This document shows, piece by piece, positions 7,491-15,900 of a DNA stretch of 29,674 bases. Within the stretch, counting starts at the first letter, position 1, and each line of letters opens with the position of its first letter. Below the pieces are notes generated by a model, which searched no databases, was not told the origin of the DNA, and was given only the letters and a program-made list of their open reading frames with translations. Position numbers and translations under genes: made by a program. The DNA comes from Dethiosulfatibacter sp. (GTDB lineage: Bacteria > Bacillota_A > Clostridia > Tissierellales > Dethiosulfatibacteraceae), in the NCBI GenBank assembly GCA_019084435.1, contig JAHRFV010000072.1, positions 1 to 29,674 of the forward strand, in the 5' to 3' direction.

Positions 7491-9047
7491 TTATACGATT
7501 TTGGTTGTCCAGTCTTCCACATTCCATATATCTGTCACCCAGTCCTCGTAGAAGGAAGGGTCGTGGCTAACCAGTAGTATGGTGCCCTTGAAATTGATCA
7601 GGGCTTTTTTTAATGAATCCTTTGCATCAACATCCAAATGATTTGTCGGCTCATCCAGGACCAACCAATTGATATCTCTTAGCATCAGCTTACACAATCT
7701 TACCTTTGCATTCTCGCCTCCGCTAAGAACCATCATCTTGCTTTCGATGTGCTCGTTGGTCAGTCCGCACTTGGCCAGGGCAGCTCTGACTTCTCCATTT
7801 GTCATAGAAGGGTATAGTTCCCATACCTCTTGCAAAGCCGTCTTCTGGTTGTCTCTAGAGGATTCCTGTTCGAAGTAGCCGGGGAAGAGATAATCTCCAA
7901 GCTCCACCTCACCTGAAAAGGGCTTCAACAGTCCTACCAATGTCTTCATTAGAGTGGATTTTCCTAGACCATTGACCCCTCTCAGGGCAATCTTCTGACC
8001 TCTTTCTAAGCTAATTTTCAATGGCGATGTCAATGCCTCATCATATCCAATGATTAGATTCTCTGTCTGAAAAACATAGCGAGTCGAGGCTCTTGCTTCT
8101 CTAAAGTGAAACTCCGGCTTGATTTTTTTTCTTACCAGCTCAATTATATCCATCTTGTCCAGTTTTTTTTGTCTGCTTTTTGCCATGTTGGTAGTCGCTA
8201 CCCTGGCTTTGTTCTTAGCGATAAAGGTTTCTAATTTCTCTATTTCCTTTTGCTGCTTCTCATAAGCCTGACCGATCTGTCTCTTTTTAAGCTCATCCAT
8301 TCTCAGGAAATTATCATAGTCACCTTTGTATCTCACCATCGTGGAGTTTTCTAGATAGTAAATGACGTTGACCACGCTGTTGAGAAACTCAACATCATGG
8401 GACACCAGAATAAAGCTGTTTTCATAGGCCTGAAGATACGACTTCAACCACTCTATATGCTCTGCATCCAGGTAGTTTGTCGGCTCATCCAGTATCAGAA
8501 TCATGGGGCTTTCAAGAAGCAGTTTGGTCAGCAGAATTTTGGTTCTTTGACCTCCACTTAAGTCTGAGACATCCTTGTCCAATCCGATGTCGCTCAATCC
8601 CAATCCCTTTGCTACTGTCTCTATTTTGGCGTCTATCATATAAAAGCCGTTGTGATCAAGCTCGTGTTGTATTTCTGCTGTTTCTTCCATATATTTTGCC
8701 AGCTCATCATCTGTCGCATCGCCCATCTTGTCATATATCTGAAGCATCTCCTGCTCCAGCTGATACATATGGTCAAATGCGGTTTTCAAGACATCTCTAA
8801 TTGAAGAGCCTTTATTCAAAGCAGTGTGTTGGTCCAGATAGCCCGTTGTGATTCTATTGCACCATTCCACAGTCCCTGAGTCTGGCATCAGCTTGTTTGT
8901 GATAATGTTCAAAAGTGTGGATTTGCCCTCACCATTGGCTCCTATCAATCCTACATGCTCACCCTTGAGTAGGCGGAAGCTGACTTCTTCCAGTATCTTG
9001 CGACCCCCAAAATCATGATTGACATTCTCTACATTTAATATGCTCAT
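7491..9047 (-). CDS. ABC-F family ATPase (ribosome-associated type)
   Basis: 518 residues with two ATP-binding cassettes and no membrane segment. NBD1 has Walker A GANGEGKST (about 36-44), LSGGQRTK and LILDEPTNYLD. A charged linker (about 250-300, rich in Lys/Glu, the P-site-interacting region in ABC-F) follows. NBD2 has GVNGLGKST, LSGGENAK and LVLDEPTNHLD, with LVSHD switches in both halves. Both composite sites look intact. ABC-F proteins act on the ribosome, either as general translation factors or as antibiotic-protection factors; the sequence does not decide which. The ATG is preceded by a purine-rich GAGGAAG stretch. Convergent with the membrane protein and divergent from the cytochrome-b5-like gene. 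Confidence 0.88.
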   Translation of the reverse strand: MSILNVENVNHDFGGRKILEEVSFRLLKGEHVGLIGANGEGKSTLLNIITNKLMPDSGTVEWCNRITTGYLDQHTALNKGSSIRDVLKTAFDHMYQLEQEMLQIYDKMGDATDDELAKYMEETAEIQHELDHNGFYMIDAKIETVAKGLGLSDIGLDKDVSDLSGGQRTKILLTKLLLESPMILILDEPTNYLDAEHIEWLKSYLQAYENSFILVSHDVEFLNSVVNVIYYLENSTMVRYKGDYDNFLRMDELKKRQIGQAYEKQQKEIEKLETFIAKNKARVATTNMAKSRQKKLDKMDIIELVRKKIKPEFHFREARASTRYVFQTENLIIGYDEALTSPLKISLERGQKIALRGVNGLGKSTLMKTLVGLLKPFSGEVELGDYLFPGYFEQESSRDNQKTALQEVWELYPSMTNGEVRAALAKCGLTNEHIESKMMVLSGGENAKVRLCKLMLRDINWLVLDEPTNHLDVDAKDSLKKALINFKGTILLVSHDPSFYEDWVTDIWNVEDWTTKIV

Positions 9048-9062
9048 ATCGTTATTTCTTCC

Positions 9063-9093
<31 letters not shown>

Positions 9094-9123
9094 GGCCACA
9101 GCCATCTTTAATCCGATGACAAC

Positions 9124-9152
9124 ACTATACAAGATAACAGTTATCCAATCAA
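9124..9152 (-). promoter_or_regulatory. Promoter and short leader of the first ABC-F gene
   Basis: On the minus strand TTGATT (9147-9152), a 17-bp spacer and TATAGT (9124-9129) give a start near 9117 and a leader of about 70 nt. The leader contains a five-codon ATG-to-TAG frame (9088-9105, MAVAK) and then four A/G-rich repeats of the AAGTAGA type (9068-9093) before the ribosome site. The peptide frame lacks a clear ribosome site and may be chance. Confidence 0.55.
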
Positions 9153-9171
9153 AAATCAACCATTTTGTTGT

Positions 9172-9205
9172 TGATATTGATTATCATTTATATTTGTTAT
9201 ATAAT
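9172..9205 (+). promoter_or_regulatory. Promoter of the cytochrome-b5-like gene overlapped by a Fur box
   Basis: TTGATT (9177-9182), 17 bp, TATAAT (9200-9205) is a good sigmaA promoter. TGATATTGATTATCA (9172-9186) matches the 7-1-7 Fur consensus TGATAATNATTATCA at 13 of 14 defined positions and covers the -35 box. Repression by ferric-uptake regulator under iron-replete conditions is therefore predicted. Confidence 0.65.
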
Positions 9206-9232
9206 CAAATATATGAAAGTAGGTGAACTTAA

Positions 9233-9586
9233 ATGAAAAAATTAGTCTTAATAGGTTTAATGATTCTTCTTATCTTCACTGTAGTCGCCTGTTCGCAGGA
9301 AAACGCCGAGACCACTACACTAGCTAGTCCCGGCGAAACAGAGGGAGAAATGATCGAACTGACCATAGAAGAATTATCACAATTTAACGGCAAAGATGGC
9401 AACAAGGCTTATGTGGCTGTCGATGGTGTTATCTATGATGTTACCGACGTACCGCCTTGGAGCGGGGGCATGCATAACGGCAACGAAGCCGGACAAGACT
9501 TATCCGAACAGATAGCTGATCTGTCTCCTCATGGCAAACGCGTCCTAGATAATCTACCGGTTGTCGGTACTTTAGTCGTGGATTAA
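9233..9586 (+). CDS. Cytochrome-b5-like heme-binding lipoprotein
   Basis: 117 residues. A lipoprotein signal ends in TVVAC with Cys20, so the protein is predicted to be anchored on the outer face of the membrane. A short Thr/Glu-rich linker leads to a cytochrome-b5-like/steroid-binding fold: ELTIEELSQFNGKDG, AYVAVDGVIYDV, then GGMHNGNEAGQDL and SPHGKRVLDNLPVVG. His81 and His100 are the candidate axial heme ligands. In this family the domain carries heme for electron transfer or heme handling; the redox partner is unknown. The Fur box upstream fits iron control. Its last 15 bases overlap the convergent end of the GGDEF/HD-GYP gene. Confidence 0.85.
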   Translation: MKKLVLIGLMILLIFTVVACSQENAETTTLASPGETEGEMIELTIEELSQFNGKDGNKAYVAVDGVIYDVTDVPPWSGGMHNGNEAGQDLSEQIADLSPHGKRVLDNLPVVGTLVVD

Positions 9587-12052
9587 CAGTTTAATCAATA
9601 TATCAATAATCTCAGGATCGAATTGAGTGCCTGCATTCTTTTTGAGCTCTTCAACGGCTTCTTCAGTAGACATTCTTTTTCTGTATACTGTATCGTTTGT
9701 CATGGTGTCAAAGGCATCCACAACAGCTATAATACGCGCAAACTCGGGGATATCCTTTCCTTTTAGTTTCTTGGGGTATCCCTTTCCATCGTATCTTTCA
9801 TGATGAAGCAATACATATTGTGCCAAGTCTGCCATCTCTTCAATTTCGCTGACAATTCTGAATCCTATTTCTGTATGCTTTTTCATATTTTTCCATTCCT
9901 GATCTGTCAGGGATTCTTTTTTCTTCAATGTATCTTCTTCAACGCCTACTTTTCCTATATCATGTATTAGCCCGAGGGTTTTTATCCTGTCCAACTTCTC
10001 TTTGTCATATCCCAGTGCTTCTCCAACTCGAGTGCTCATTTCACTGACTCTTTTACCATGCTCTTCTTCCAGGTTGTTCTTGTTATAGAGTGCTCTAATT
10101 AGAGTTTTGATTAGGCTACCTCTTGTGAAAGGGCTTTCGTGCAACTTTTTCTCATACATCAAGTCATCAGCTTGTTTCAGTATCTCAAATATATCCTGTT
10201 CTACCTCTGATTTTGTTGCAATGCCTGCAGCAAACGACAGATAGATAGGCTCATCCTTATTCATTGCATCTGATTTCAATCTGATTCTTTCAACTATTTT
10301 TTCAGCACCTTCTTCTGTTGTTTTAGGTAGCAACATGACAAACTCATCTCCACCATATCTCGCAACAATTTCTCCTTCCCGGCATGAATCCTTTATTGCC
10401 TGAGCAATTTTGACGAGTACGTCATCACCTTTTTTATGTCCAAAAGCGTCGTTTATCAGTTTCAGTCCATTGACATCTATCATGACGATTGATATAGGGA
10501 GATTTCTGAGAGAATCCAAGCGTTTGATCTCTTCCTCGAAAAATCTTCGATTGTAGACACCGGTTAATTGGTCGTTGTAGCTCATATGTAAGATTTCTTT
10601 TTCAACATTTTTCCTGTCTGTTATATCCAGATACATGCCATATCCACCAATTATCAGACCATCTTTCATAATAGGCACTCCTGTGATGCTTACATTTATA
10701 CCAGTGCCATTCTTAGCATATCTCACACCCTCGCCATTAACCTCTAGACCTGAAAAAACTCTGCTTGTCAGTAGTTGGGCTTCGCTCATTTCATTGTCCT
10801 TATTCAACAAATCATCTAACTCTCTACCGATGATCTCGTCTAGTTTATATCCAAACACTTGTGTAAAAGGCTTGTTGATATCCACTACCCTGTGGTTCTC
10901 GTCGAATATGACGATAGGATTGGGTGAATTCTTGAATAGAGCTTCCCTGTCGCTGAGCAAGCTTGACATATGCTTTCTGTCATCCTGTATTGTATTGATG
11001 TACCCTCTAGTTTTATCCAGCATACTGTTCAGTTTATCTCTAAGAGCGTTCAACTCTTTCAGTTCTGCATCTTCTATCCTATACACATCCTGCTCTTCAA
11101 GATTCAGTTTTTGTATGCTATCTTGAAGCCTATAGAGGGGATTGATCACATTTTTCTGAATCAACCACAGTTGAATCAGAAAGGCTGCCACCCAAATAAT
11201 CATCATTGAAATATACCAGTCTTGAAATTCTTTCTTGAGTGCCATTGCATCATTCATCAAGAGAACTGAGGCAACTACCCAGTCGGTGTTGTCTATGTGT
11301 TCCAATGACACTCTTGCTTCATTTCCTTTTATATATATAGTATCGTTTTCTATCGACTCATCTATCGATGTCTCAAGGACTGATTCCAGATCTTCAGCAT
11401 TGAATGGAAAATGGTCTTGACTGACAACATTCGAGCAGAGTATTATTTTTTTAGTCTTCTTATCCAAAACAACAGATATATCATTGCCTGTTGATTCTGT
11501 CAGTTTTAAAGCCTGACTTAAGTTATCAAGATCTATATTGCCACCAACAACACCCAAGAAGCTTCCGGTTTCATCGTTGACCGTCTTAGAGAAACTCACT
11601 ACAGGTTCTCCTGTGTTCAAGTCAGGATGAGGCCCACTCATGACAACATTCTGTCTTTCTATAGCATTATGATACCAAGGTCTGCTGGATGCATCAAATC
11701 CCTCCGGTTGTATCCAGTCCAATGTATTGATAACCTTGTCTTGTACGTTAGCAAAAAAAAGCACGCTAAATGATTCTGACCTCATTAGCTTGCTTTTTAA
11801 ATAATCTGATATCTGTTGCTCATCCGACGGAAATCTACCTATAAAATCAGCAGCATCTAGCATCTTGCTGCTGTTCATGTCAAAATAGAGACCAATCCTT
11901 TCGGACAAATCATCTGTTTTATATCTGGTTGCAGTTTCTATCTCTTCCCGTATCCTATAATCCACTCGATTATATAAGTAAACAAAGACTGATGTGAGTA
12001 AAAGAAACAAAGATAATGAAATGAGCAGAAATCTCTTGTAGAGCTTCCCCAT
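9572..12052 (-). CDS. Membrane sensor with Cache, PAS, GGDEF and HD-GYP domains (c-di-GMP turnover)
   Basis: 826 residues in the order: TM helix 7-27; extracytoplasmic Cache-type sensor about 33-270 (contains SRPWYHNA and SGPHPDLNTGEP); TM helix 280-298; HAMP-like/linker region; PAS 370-485 ending DITDRK; GGDEF domain 488-637 with intact GGDEF at 567-571; HD-GYP domain 650-826 with HDIGK (697-701) and HHERYDGKGYP (750-760). Both catalytic motifs are intact, so the protein may both make and degrade c-di-GMP in response to an external ligand. The product-inhibition site normally RxxD reads REGE (558-561), so feedback inhibition may be weakened. A TATAAT -10 box is at 12094-12099 (minus). Single gene. 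Confidence 0.93.
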   Translation of the reverse strand: MGKLYKRFLLISLSLFLLLTSVFVYLYNRVDYRIREEIETATRYKTDDLSERIGLYFDMNSSKMLDAADFIGRFPSDEQQISDYLKSKLMRSESFSVLFFANVQDKVINTLDWIQPEGFDASSRPWYHNAIERQNVVMSGPHPDLNTGEPVVSFSKTVNDETGSFLGVVGGNIDLDNLSQALKLTESTGNDISVVLDKKTKKIILCSNVVSQDHFPFNAEDLESVLETSIDESIENDTIYIKGNEARVSLEHIDNTDWVVASVLLMNDAMALKKEFQDWYISMMIIWVAAFLIQLWLIQKNVINPLYRLQDSIQKLNLEEQDVYRIEDAELKELNALRDKLNSMLDKTRGYINTIQDDRKHMSSLLSDREALFKNSPNPIVIFDENHRVVDINKPFTQVFGYKLDEIIGRELDDLLNKDNEMSEAQLLTSRVFSGLEVNGEGVRYAKNGTGINVSITGVPIMKDGLIIGGYGMYLDITDRKNVEKEILHMSYNDQLTGVYNRRFFEEEIKRLDSLRNLPISIVMIDVNGLKLINDAFGHKKGDDVLVKIAQAIKDSCREGEIVARYGGDEFVMLLPKTTEEGAEKIVERIRLKSDAMNKDEPIYLSFAAGIATKSEVEQDIFEILKQADDLMYEKKLHESPFTRGSLIKTLIRALYNKNNLEEEHGKRVSEMSTRVGEALGYDKEKLDRIKTLGLIHDIGKVGVEEDTLKKKESLTDQEWKNMKKHTEIGFRIVSEIEEMADLAQYVLLHHERYDGKGYPKKLKGKDIPEFARIIAVVDAFDTMTNDTVYRKRMSTEEAVEELKKNAGTQFDPEIIDILIKLLIHD

Positions 12053-12112
12053 TTTTATACCCCAGTAAAAATTATTAACAACTTGTATCTATAATTATAC
12101 ACTATTTGAACT

Positions 12113-12137
12113 AAAAACAACAGCCATTTGACTGTTG
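12113..12137 (-). terminator. Terminator of the MFS transporter gene
   Basis: On the minus strand CAACAG and CTGTTG form a stem around an 8-base loop, followed by TTTTT. It starts 13 bases after the MFS stop codon and overlaps the region upstream of the GGDEF/HD-GYP promoter. Confidence 0.65.
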
Positions 12138-12149
12138 ATTTTAGTGTTC

Positions 12150-13448
12150 TCACTCATTATTGGATAAATAGCATGCTTCATCTTGAGCTTCTGATGTATA
12201 TCCTTGTCCTATGTCAGCTGGATGTTCTTCGTGTTTTACATCCGGTGCCGTTATTCTAAGGGATATCATGGCACCCATGAAGCTTATGGCTGCTGAGGCC
12301 ATGTAACTGTAAGTGTAGACACCTGTTACATCCCTTACAATACCACCTAATAGTGGTCCTAACACGCCGCCGATACCCCATGCAGTAATTACCATGCCGT
12401 AATTCATACCGAAATTTTTCATTCCATAATAGTTACCTGTCATAGCAGGGAATACTGTCAACATACCGCCGAATGTAAATCCGATGGCTGCGATACTGAT
12501 CATTAATGTTAGTGGTGTTGTGAAGAACGGTTTTGCGGCGAAAAATATTACTTGTATCATGAACATGAACAGCAGGGATCTCTTCCCTCCGATTTTATCC
12601 ATGATCACGCCCCAACTGATACGACCCAAGGCGTTGAATATTGCATAAACGATTGTTAATGTAAATGCCGCTTGTATACCGGCCTGTTCCAGACCGATGT
12701 TTGATAGCTGGCCTATGACCAACAGACCTGCAAATGTTCCGAAACAAAGCATTGTCCAAAGCATGAAAAATTGCTTGGTTTTAATCATTTCTTTCCAATG
12801 GTACTCCTTGGCTGCTACCGGTTTTTTACCGGGTGCATCCTTGCTCACATAGTTAGCCGGAACTGGAGCACAGTAGCCTTCTGGTGGATTCTTGATAAGT
12901 TGGGCCAATAGCATAATACCGATGAAGAACCCGACTCCCAGTGAGTAGAAGGTTATGCTGATGCCAAAATTATCCAACAGATAAGTTGTAAGCGGTGCAA
13001 CATAGACCGGTGCAAGTCCGAATCCACTGACCACCACACCTGATACGATTCCTCTTTTGCTCGGATGGAACCACTTGATGGCTGCAGGTGTCGGTGCCGC
13101 ATAGCCTGTTCCCATAGCCATACCAAATATGATACCAAATCCAATTGTCAATGATAGTAGTGTCAGAAAATAGCCTGCAAATATAAATCCGATTCCCGCC
13201 AATATAGCAGAGGCCATGATAATCGGTCTAGGTCCAAGCCTGTCTTGAAGCTTGCCACCGGGCATCATGGAGAATGCAAATACCGCACATGCTGTCATGT
13301 AGGGTAGCTGTGTCTGTGTTGCTGTCCATCCGTACTGCGTGATGAGTGCCTTGGAGATTACACCCCAGGCATACAGTGTTCCCAGCATGAGATTCACGCC
13401 GAGTCCTGCAAATAATACGATTAATCCTCGATTCTTGGTTGCGTTCAT
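12150..13448 (-). CDS. MFS transporter, oxalate/formate antiporter (OFA) family
   Basis: About 432 residues with twelve predicted membrane segments. Family features are LGTLYAWGVISKAL in TM1, the GGKLQDRLGPRP loop after TM2, GMGTGYAAPTPAAIKWF-like sequence around TM4-5 (here GMAMGTGYAAPTPAAIKWF), and GRISWGVIMDKIGGKRSL after TM8. OFA proteins carry small carboxylates such as oxalate, formate or pyruvate; the substrate here is not determined. A longer frame to 13502 exists. The ATG at 13448 is preferred because AAAGGAG (13457-13463) sits eight bases upstream and the membrane domain begins right after it. The leader is about 300 nt if the promoter at 13759-13788 is used. Confidence 0.88.
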   Translation of the reverse strand: MNATKNRGLIVLFAGLGVNLMLGTLYAWGVISKALITQYGWTATQTQLPYMTACAVFAFSMMPGGKLQDRLGPRPIIMASAILAGIGFIFAGYFLTLLSLTIGFGIIFGMAMGTGYAAPTPAAIKWFHPSKRGIVSGVVVSGFGLAPVYVAPLTTYLLDNFGISITFYSLGVGFFIGIMLLAQLIKNPPEGYCAPVPANYVSKDAPGKKPVAAKEYHWKEMIKTKQFFMLWTMLCFGTFAGLLVIGQLSNIGLEQAGIQAAFTLTIVYAIFNALGRISWGVIMDKIGGKRSLLFMFMIQVIFFAAKPFFTTPLTLMISIAAIGFTFGGMLTVFPAMTGNYYGMKNFGMNYGMVITAWGIGGVLGPLLGGIVRDVTGVYTYSYMASAAISFMGAMISLRITAPDVKHEEHPADIGQGYTSEAQDEACYLSNNE

Positions 13449-13475
13449 TTTTAAAACTCCTTTAAACATTAATAG

Positions 13476-13601
13476 GGTTCTTGGGTTCAGGTGGTGTTTC
13501 AAACGCCATCTGAATCTTAGAAACCATTATCCAGGGACTCTACAGTGCTTATCTACCACTTATAAAGTGGGAGTCTTAGCTCTGTTAGTCATCGGATAAA
13601 T
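13476..13601 (+). ncRNA. Candidate structured RNA on the plus strand, opposite the MFS leader
   Basis: Several helices fold cleanly only as plus-strand RNA. (1) Hairpin 13483-13499 with 13501-13517: 17 continuous pairs, four of them G-U, continued after a 1x1 mismatch by GGTTCT/AGAAACC with one bulge (13476-13525). (2) TTATCC 13527-13532 with GGATAA 13594-13599 closes the rest. (3) GGGACTC 13534-13540 with GAGTCTT 13571-13577, two G-U pairs, stacked on (4) CCACTT 13556-13561 with AAGTGG 13565-13570. On the minus strand every G-U becomes A-C, so the plus strand appears to be the functional one. No protein frame fits. I have a feeling of resemblance to noncoding ends of IS200/IS605-type elements (palindrome-associated elements or TnpB guide-RNA scaffolds), but cannot verify it and there is no transposase nearby. 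Confidence 0.45.
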
Positions 13602-13740
13602 TAAATTGGTATAACAAAATAAATGCCATCATTGTTATGGTAGTCTTGTTGTGCCTATTCAGTTGTGTGTTTTTTTGAAGTTGCTGGACCCAAGATGAGT
13701 TTCTTGAACAGCATTTAGAATGATATGAAATACTAAGAAG

Positions 13741-13788
13741 TGAAAACGTTACCTTGATATTCTACAGTAATTGACCCTTCAATGTCAA
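13741..13788 (-). promoter_or_regulatory. Promoter of the MFS gene with inverted repeat and cre-like site
   Basis: On the minus strand TTGACA (13783-13788), an 18-bp spacer and TAGAAT (13759-13764) give a start near 13752. TTGAC-N8-GTCAA (13771-13788) is an inverted repeat over the -35 and spacer. At the start site TGAAAACGTTACCT (13741-13754) matches the CcpA cre consensus TGWNANCGNTNWCA with two mismatches, a position suited to catabolite repression. The promoter is well supported; the regulators are inferred. Confidence 0.5.
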
Positions 13789-13826
13789 TCATTTTACAAT
13801 TAAAATGTTTTGTTCGTGTTTCAACG

Positions 13827-13856
13827 AAAAACCGCTGATGTCTCAGCGGTTTTTTT
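13827..13856. terminator. Bidirectional terminator downstream of fbp
   Basis: CCGCTGA (13832-13838) and TCAGCGG (13843-13849) form a stem with a TGTC loop, five A before and seven T after. On the minus strand it terminates fbp, whose stop codon abuts it. On the plus strand, where the T-run is longer, it would end any transcript reading through the structured element at 13476-13601. Confidence 0.85.
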
Positions 13857-15805
13857 CAGATCTGCTTTATTGTGCCTTTTCTATAGGCATCCAGCAAATT
13901 GTTCAATATCTCGATATTGGCCTTGATTTCCTTCCCCACATCTGTGTCCGCCACTAGAAGCCTTCTTTCCTCTTCTTTAAGATAAACCTCATTTGGAAGC
14001 ATGTCGGTGTTTTCCTTTATTGATGCCTCATGAGATTCAAATGGTTCATGTGAGACCAATATGACGCCCTGGGAGTTGAATATCAGTGTGTATCCTGCAA
14101 TACCTGTCACTGATTGGTATGCCTTGGAGAATCCGCCATCTATGACAAACATCTTGCCATGACCCTTGACGGGGTTTTCTCCTTTTTTTGTTTTGACCGG
14201 TACATGTCCGCAAATGATTCTTCCCTTCTCCAAGCTTAATCCGAACTCATCCAGTATTTTCTCACAGGTGTCTAGCTGGTCCCTTATCTTGAAATAGTGG
14301 TTGTAGGTCTCCTTATGGGTCGATTTATCGGCAACGAAATACCGTTCGAATGTTGTCATCCTGTCCTTGCCAAACAATGGTGACAACGCGCCGCACCAAG
14401 CATACCAGGTCAGATCCTTGTCGAAGTGATTGCTTTCTTCGTGTTTGTTGAAATAGGCTTCCCTTAGCTGTGAATCAAAATAGTCGCACAGGGATTTGCC
14501 GGAATAGCTCTTTCCCGCTATCACGAAGCTTGCAAACTCACCATCCTCATCGAATGGGACACAGGCATGATACAAGAGATTGCTGTTGCAAATCAGATAG
14601 ATGCTTCCCTTTGTGTACAGGAATTCGGCATGTTGCTGAAGCTTTTCTGAGTTCTTGAAGCTGATCAGCAGATTATCCATGACTTCTCTTTCTTCCTGGG
14701 TAAGCTCATAGGGGTCGTCGGAGATCAGTGTTGGAAAAGACGTATCCCTCATTGTGTATTCCTTGCCATCAATCATGACCTTGGACCTATCTCCCGACAG
14801 CTTATCCAAAAATAATCTGTCCTCCATCCTGTAGCTCGGTTGCCTCTTTATAATCTGCCCTTCAAGCTTGAATTGAATAATGGCTATAGCCTTTTCCATT
14901 TTTGACATCAGCTGAATATCTTTTTCCTTGAAATTGTGTTTTCCTTTAAGTATTGGTTGGAAGAATTCCGCGGGGTCATCCTTATAGATTTCATTGGCAA
15001 ATTGCGATAACGGCATTAGATTTATTCCGTAGCCGTCCTGAATGGTCTCTAGATTGCCATATCTCAGCGATATCCTGACCACGTTGGCTATGCATGCCTC
15101 TGAGCCTGCTGCCGCACCCATCCATAGGATGTCGTGATTGCCCCATTGTATATCCACATCGTGATGTGCCATCAGGTCATCCAGTATCAGATGGGCCCCC
15201 TGTCCTCTGTCAAAGATGTCTCCTACAATATGAAGTCTATCAACTACAAGCCTTCTGATGACGTCTGATAGTGCCATGATAAAATCATCAGCCCTGTCTG
15301 TTCTGATGATAGTTTTGATAATCTCACTATAGTATCTCTTTTTGGATTCCAGATCCTCTTGTGTCTGCACCAGCTCCTCTATTATATAATTGAAGCTTTG
15401 GGGCAGGGCTTTTCTGACCTTTGATCTAGAATACTTATAGGCTGCTTTCCTCAACACAAGAATCTGCTGATAGATGGTTTCCTGATACCATTTTTCATCA
15501 ACAACTCCCTGTTTTTTAAGAAAAATCAGCTTCTCTCTGGGGTAGTAAATCAGAGAAGCCAGCCTTTCTTTCTCTGAAGAAGTCATCTGGTCTCCAAATG
15601 TCTCGTTTATTTTTCGTTTTACTGTTCCGGATGCGTTTCTCACCACATGGGTGAAGGCCTCGTATTCACCGTGAATATCTGTCAAAAAATGCTCGGTACC
15701 CTTAGGCAGATTCAGTATTGCGCTAAGGTTGATAATTTCTTTGCTGACTTCGTCAATATTTGGGAACTGCTTGGCTAACAGCTTATAGTAAGGAAGAAGT
15801 TCCAT
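13856..15805 (-). CDS. fbp: Fructose-1,6-bisphosphatase class III
   Basis: 649 residues, the usual size of the Firmicutes class III enzyme, which hydrolyses fructose-1,6-bisphosphate to fructose-6-phosphate in gluconeogenesis. The calcineurin-like metallophosphatase signature is visible: DIHGE (43-47), GDIFDRGQGAH, WGNHDILWMGAAAG and GHVPVKTKKGENP near the C-terminus, followed by a GGFSKAYQ region. AGGAGG lies a few bases upstream of the ATG. Transcribed alone or after the YbaK-type gene (95-bp gap with a TATAAT-like sequence). Cytosolic. Confidence 0.95.
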   Translation of the reverse strand: MELLPYYKLLAKQFPNIDEVSKEIINLSAILNLPKGTEHFLTDIHGEYEAFTHVVRNASGTVKRKINETFGDQMTSSEKERLASLIYYPREKLIFLKKQGVVDEKWYQETIYQQILVLRKAAYKYSRSKVRKALPQSFNYIIEELVQTQEDLESKKRYYSEIIKTIIRTDRADDFIMALSDVIRRLVVDRLHIVGDIFDRGQGAHLILDDLMAHHDVDIQWGNHDILWMGAAAGSEACIANVVRISLRYGNLETIQDGYGINLMPLSQFANEIYKDDPAEFFQPILKGKHNFKEKDIQLMSKMEKAIAIIQFKLEGQIIKRQPSYRMEDRLFLDKLSGDRSKVMIDGKEYTMRDTSFPTLISDDPYELTQEEREVMDNLLISFKNSEKLQQHAEFLYTKGSIYLICNSNLLYHACVPFDEDGEFASFVIAGKSYSGKSLCDYFDSQLREAYFNKHEESNHFDKDLTWYAWCGALSPLFGKDRMTTFERYFVADKSTHKETYNHYFKIRDQLDTCEKILDEFGLSLEKGRIICGHVPVKTKKGENPVKGHGKMFVIDGGFSKAYQSVTGIAGYTLIFNSQGVILVSHEPFESHEASIKENTDMLPNEVYLKEEERRLLVADTDVGKEIKANIEILNNLLDAYRKGTIKQI

Positions 15806-15900
15806 TATGACCTCCTGGAAATCTGTTTATTATTACCTTATATTATATGCTATATGAGATTATATTAACAGTAATTACTACAATTGCTGTTGATCAATTA

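Noticed and set aside
7491..9047. Antibiotic-resistance ABC-F assignment
   Set aside because: Both ABC-F genes have general ABC-F features only; no diagnostic long interdomain loop of known ribosome-protection subfamilies could be recognised by eye.
10635..11126. 163-codon plus-strand frame inside the GGDEF/HD-GYP gene
   Set aside because: Ser/Leu-rich shadow of the PAS and linker coding sequence; no start signals.
13449..13502. Longer N-terminus for the MFS transporter (ATG at 13502)
   Set aside because: It would cross the structured element and the strong AAAGGAG site of the 13448 start, and the extra residues (MKHHLNPRTLLMFKGVLK) are not OFA-like.
13339..13599. 86-codon plus-strand frame opposite the MFS start
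   Set aside because: It overlaps the start of the MFS gene antisense, has no ribosome site and its end coincides with the RNA helices.
15817..15900. Terminator or operator between the YbaK-family gene and fbp
   Set aside because: CAGCAATT/AATTACTG forms an imperfect stem with a mismatch and no T-run; only a TATAAT-like box can be seen, with no acceptable -35.
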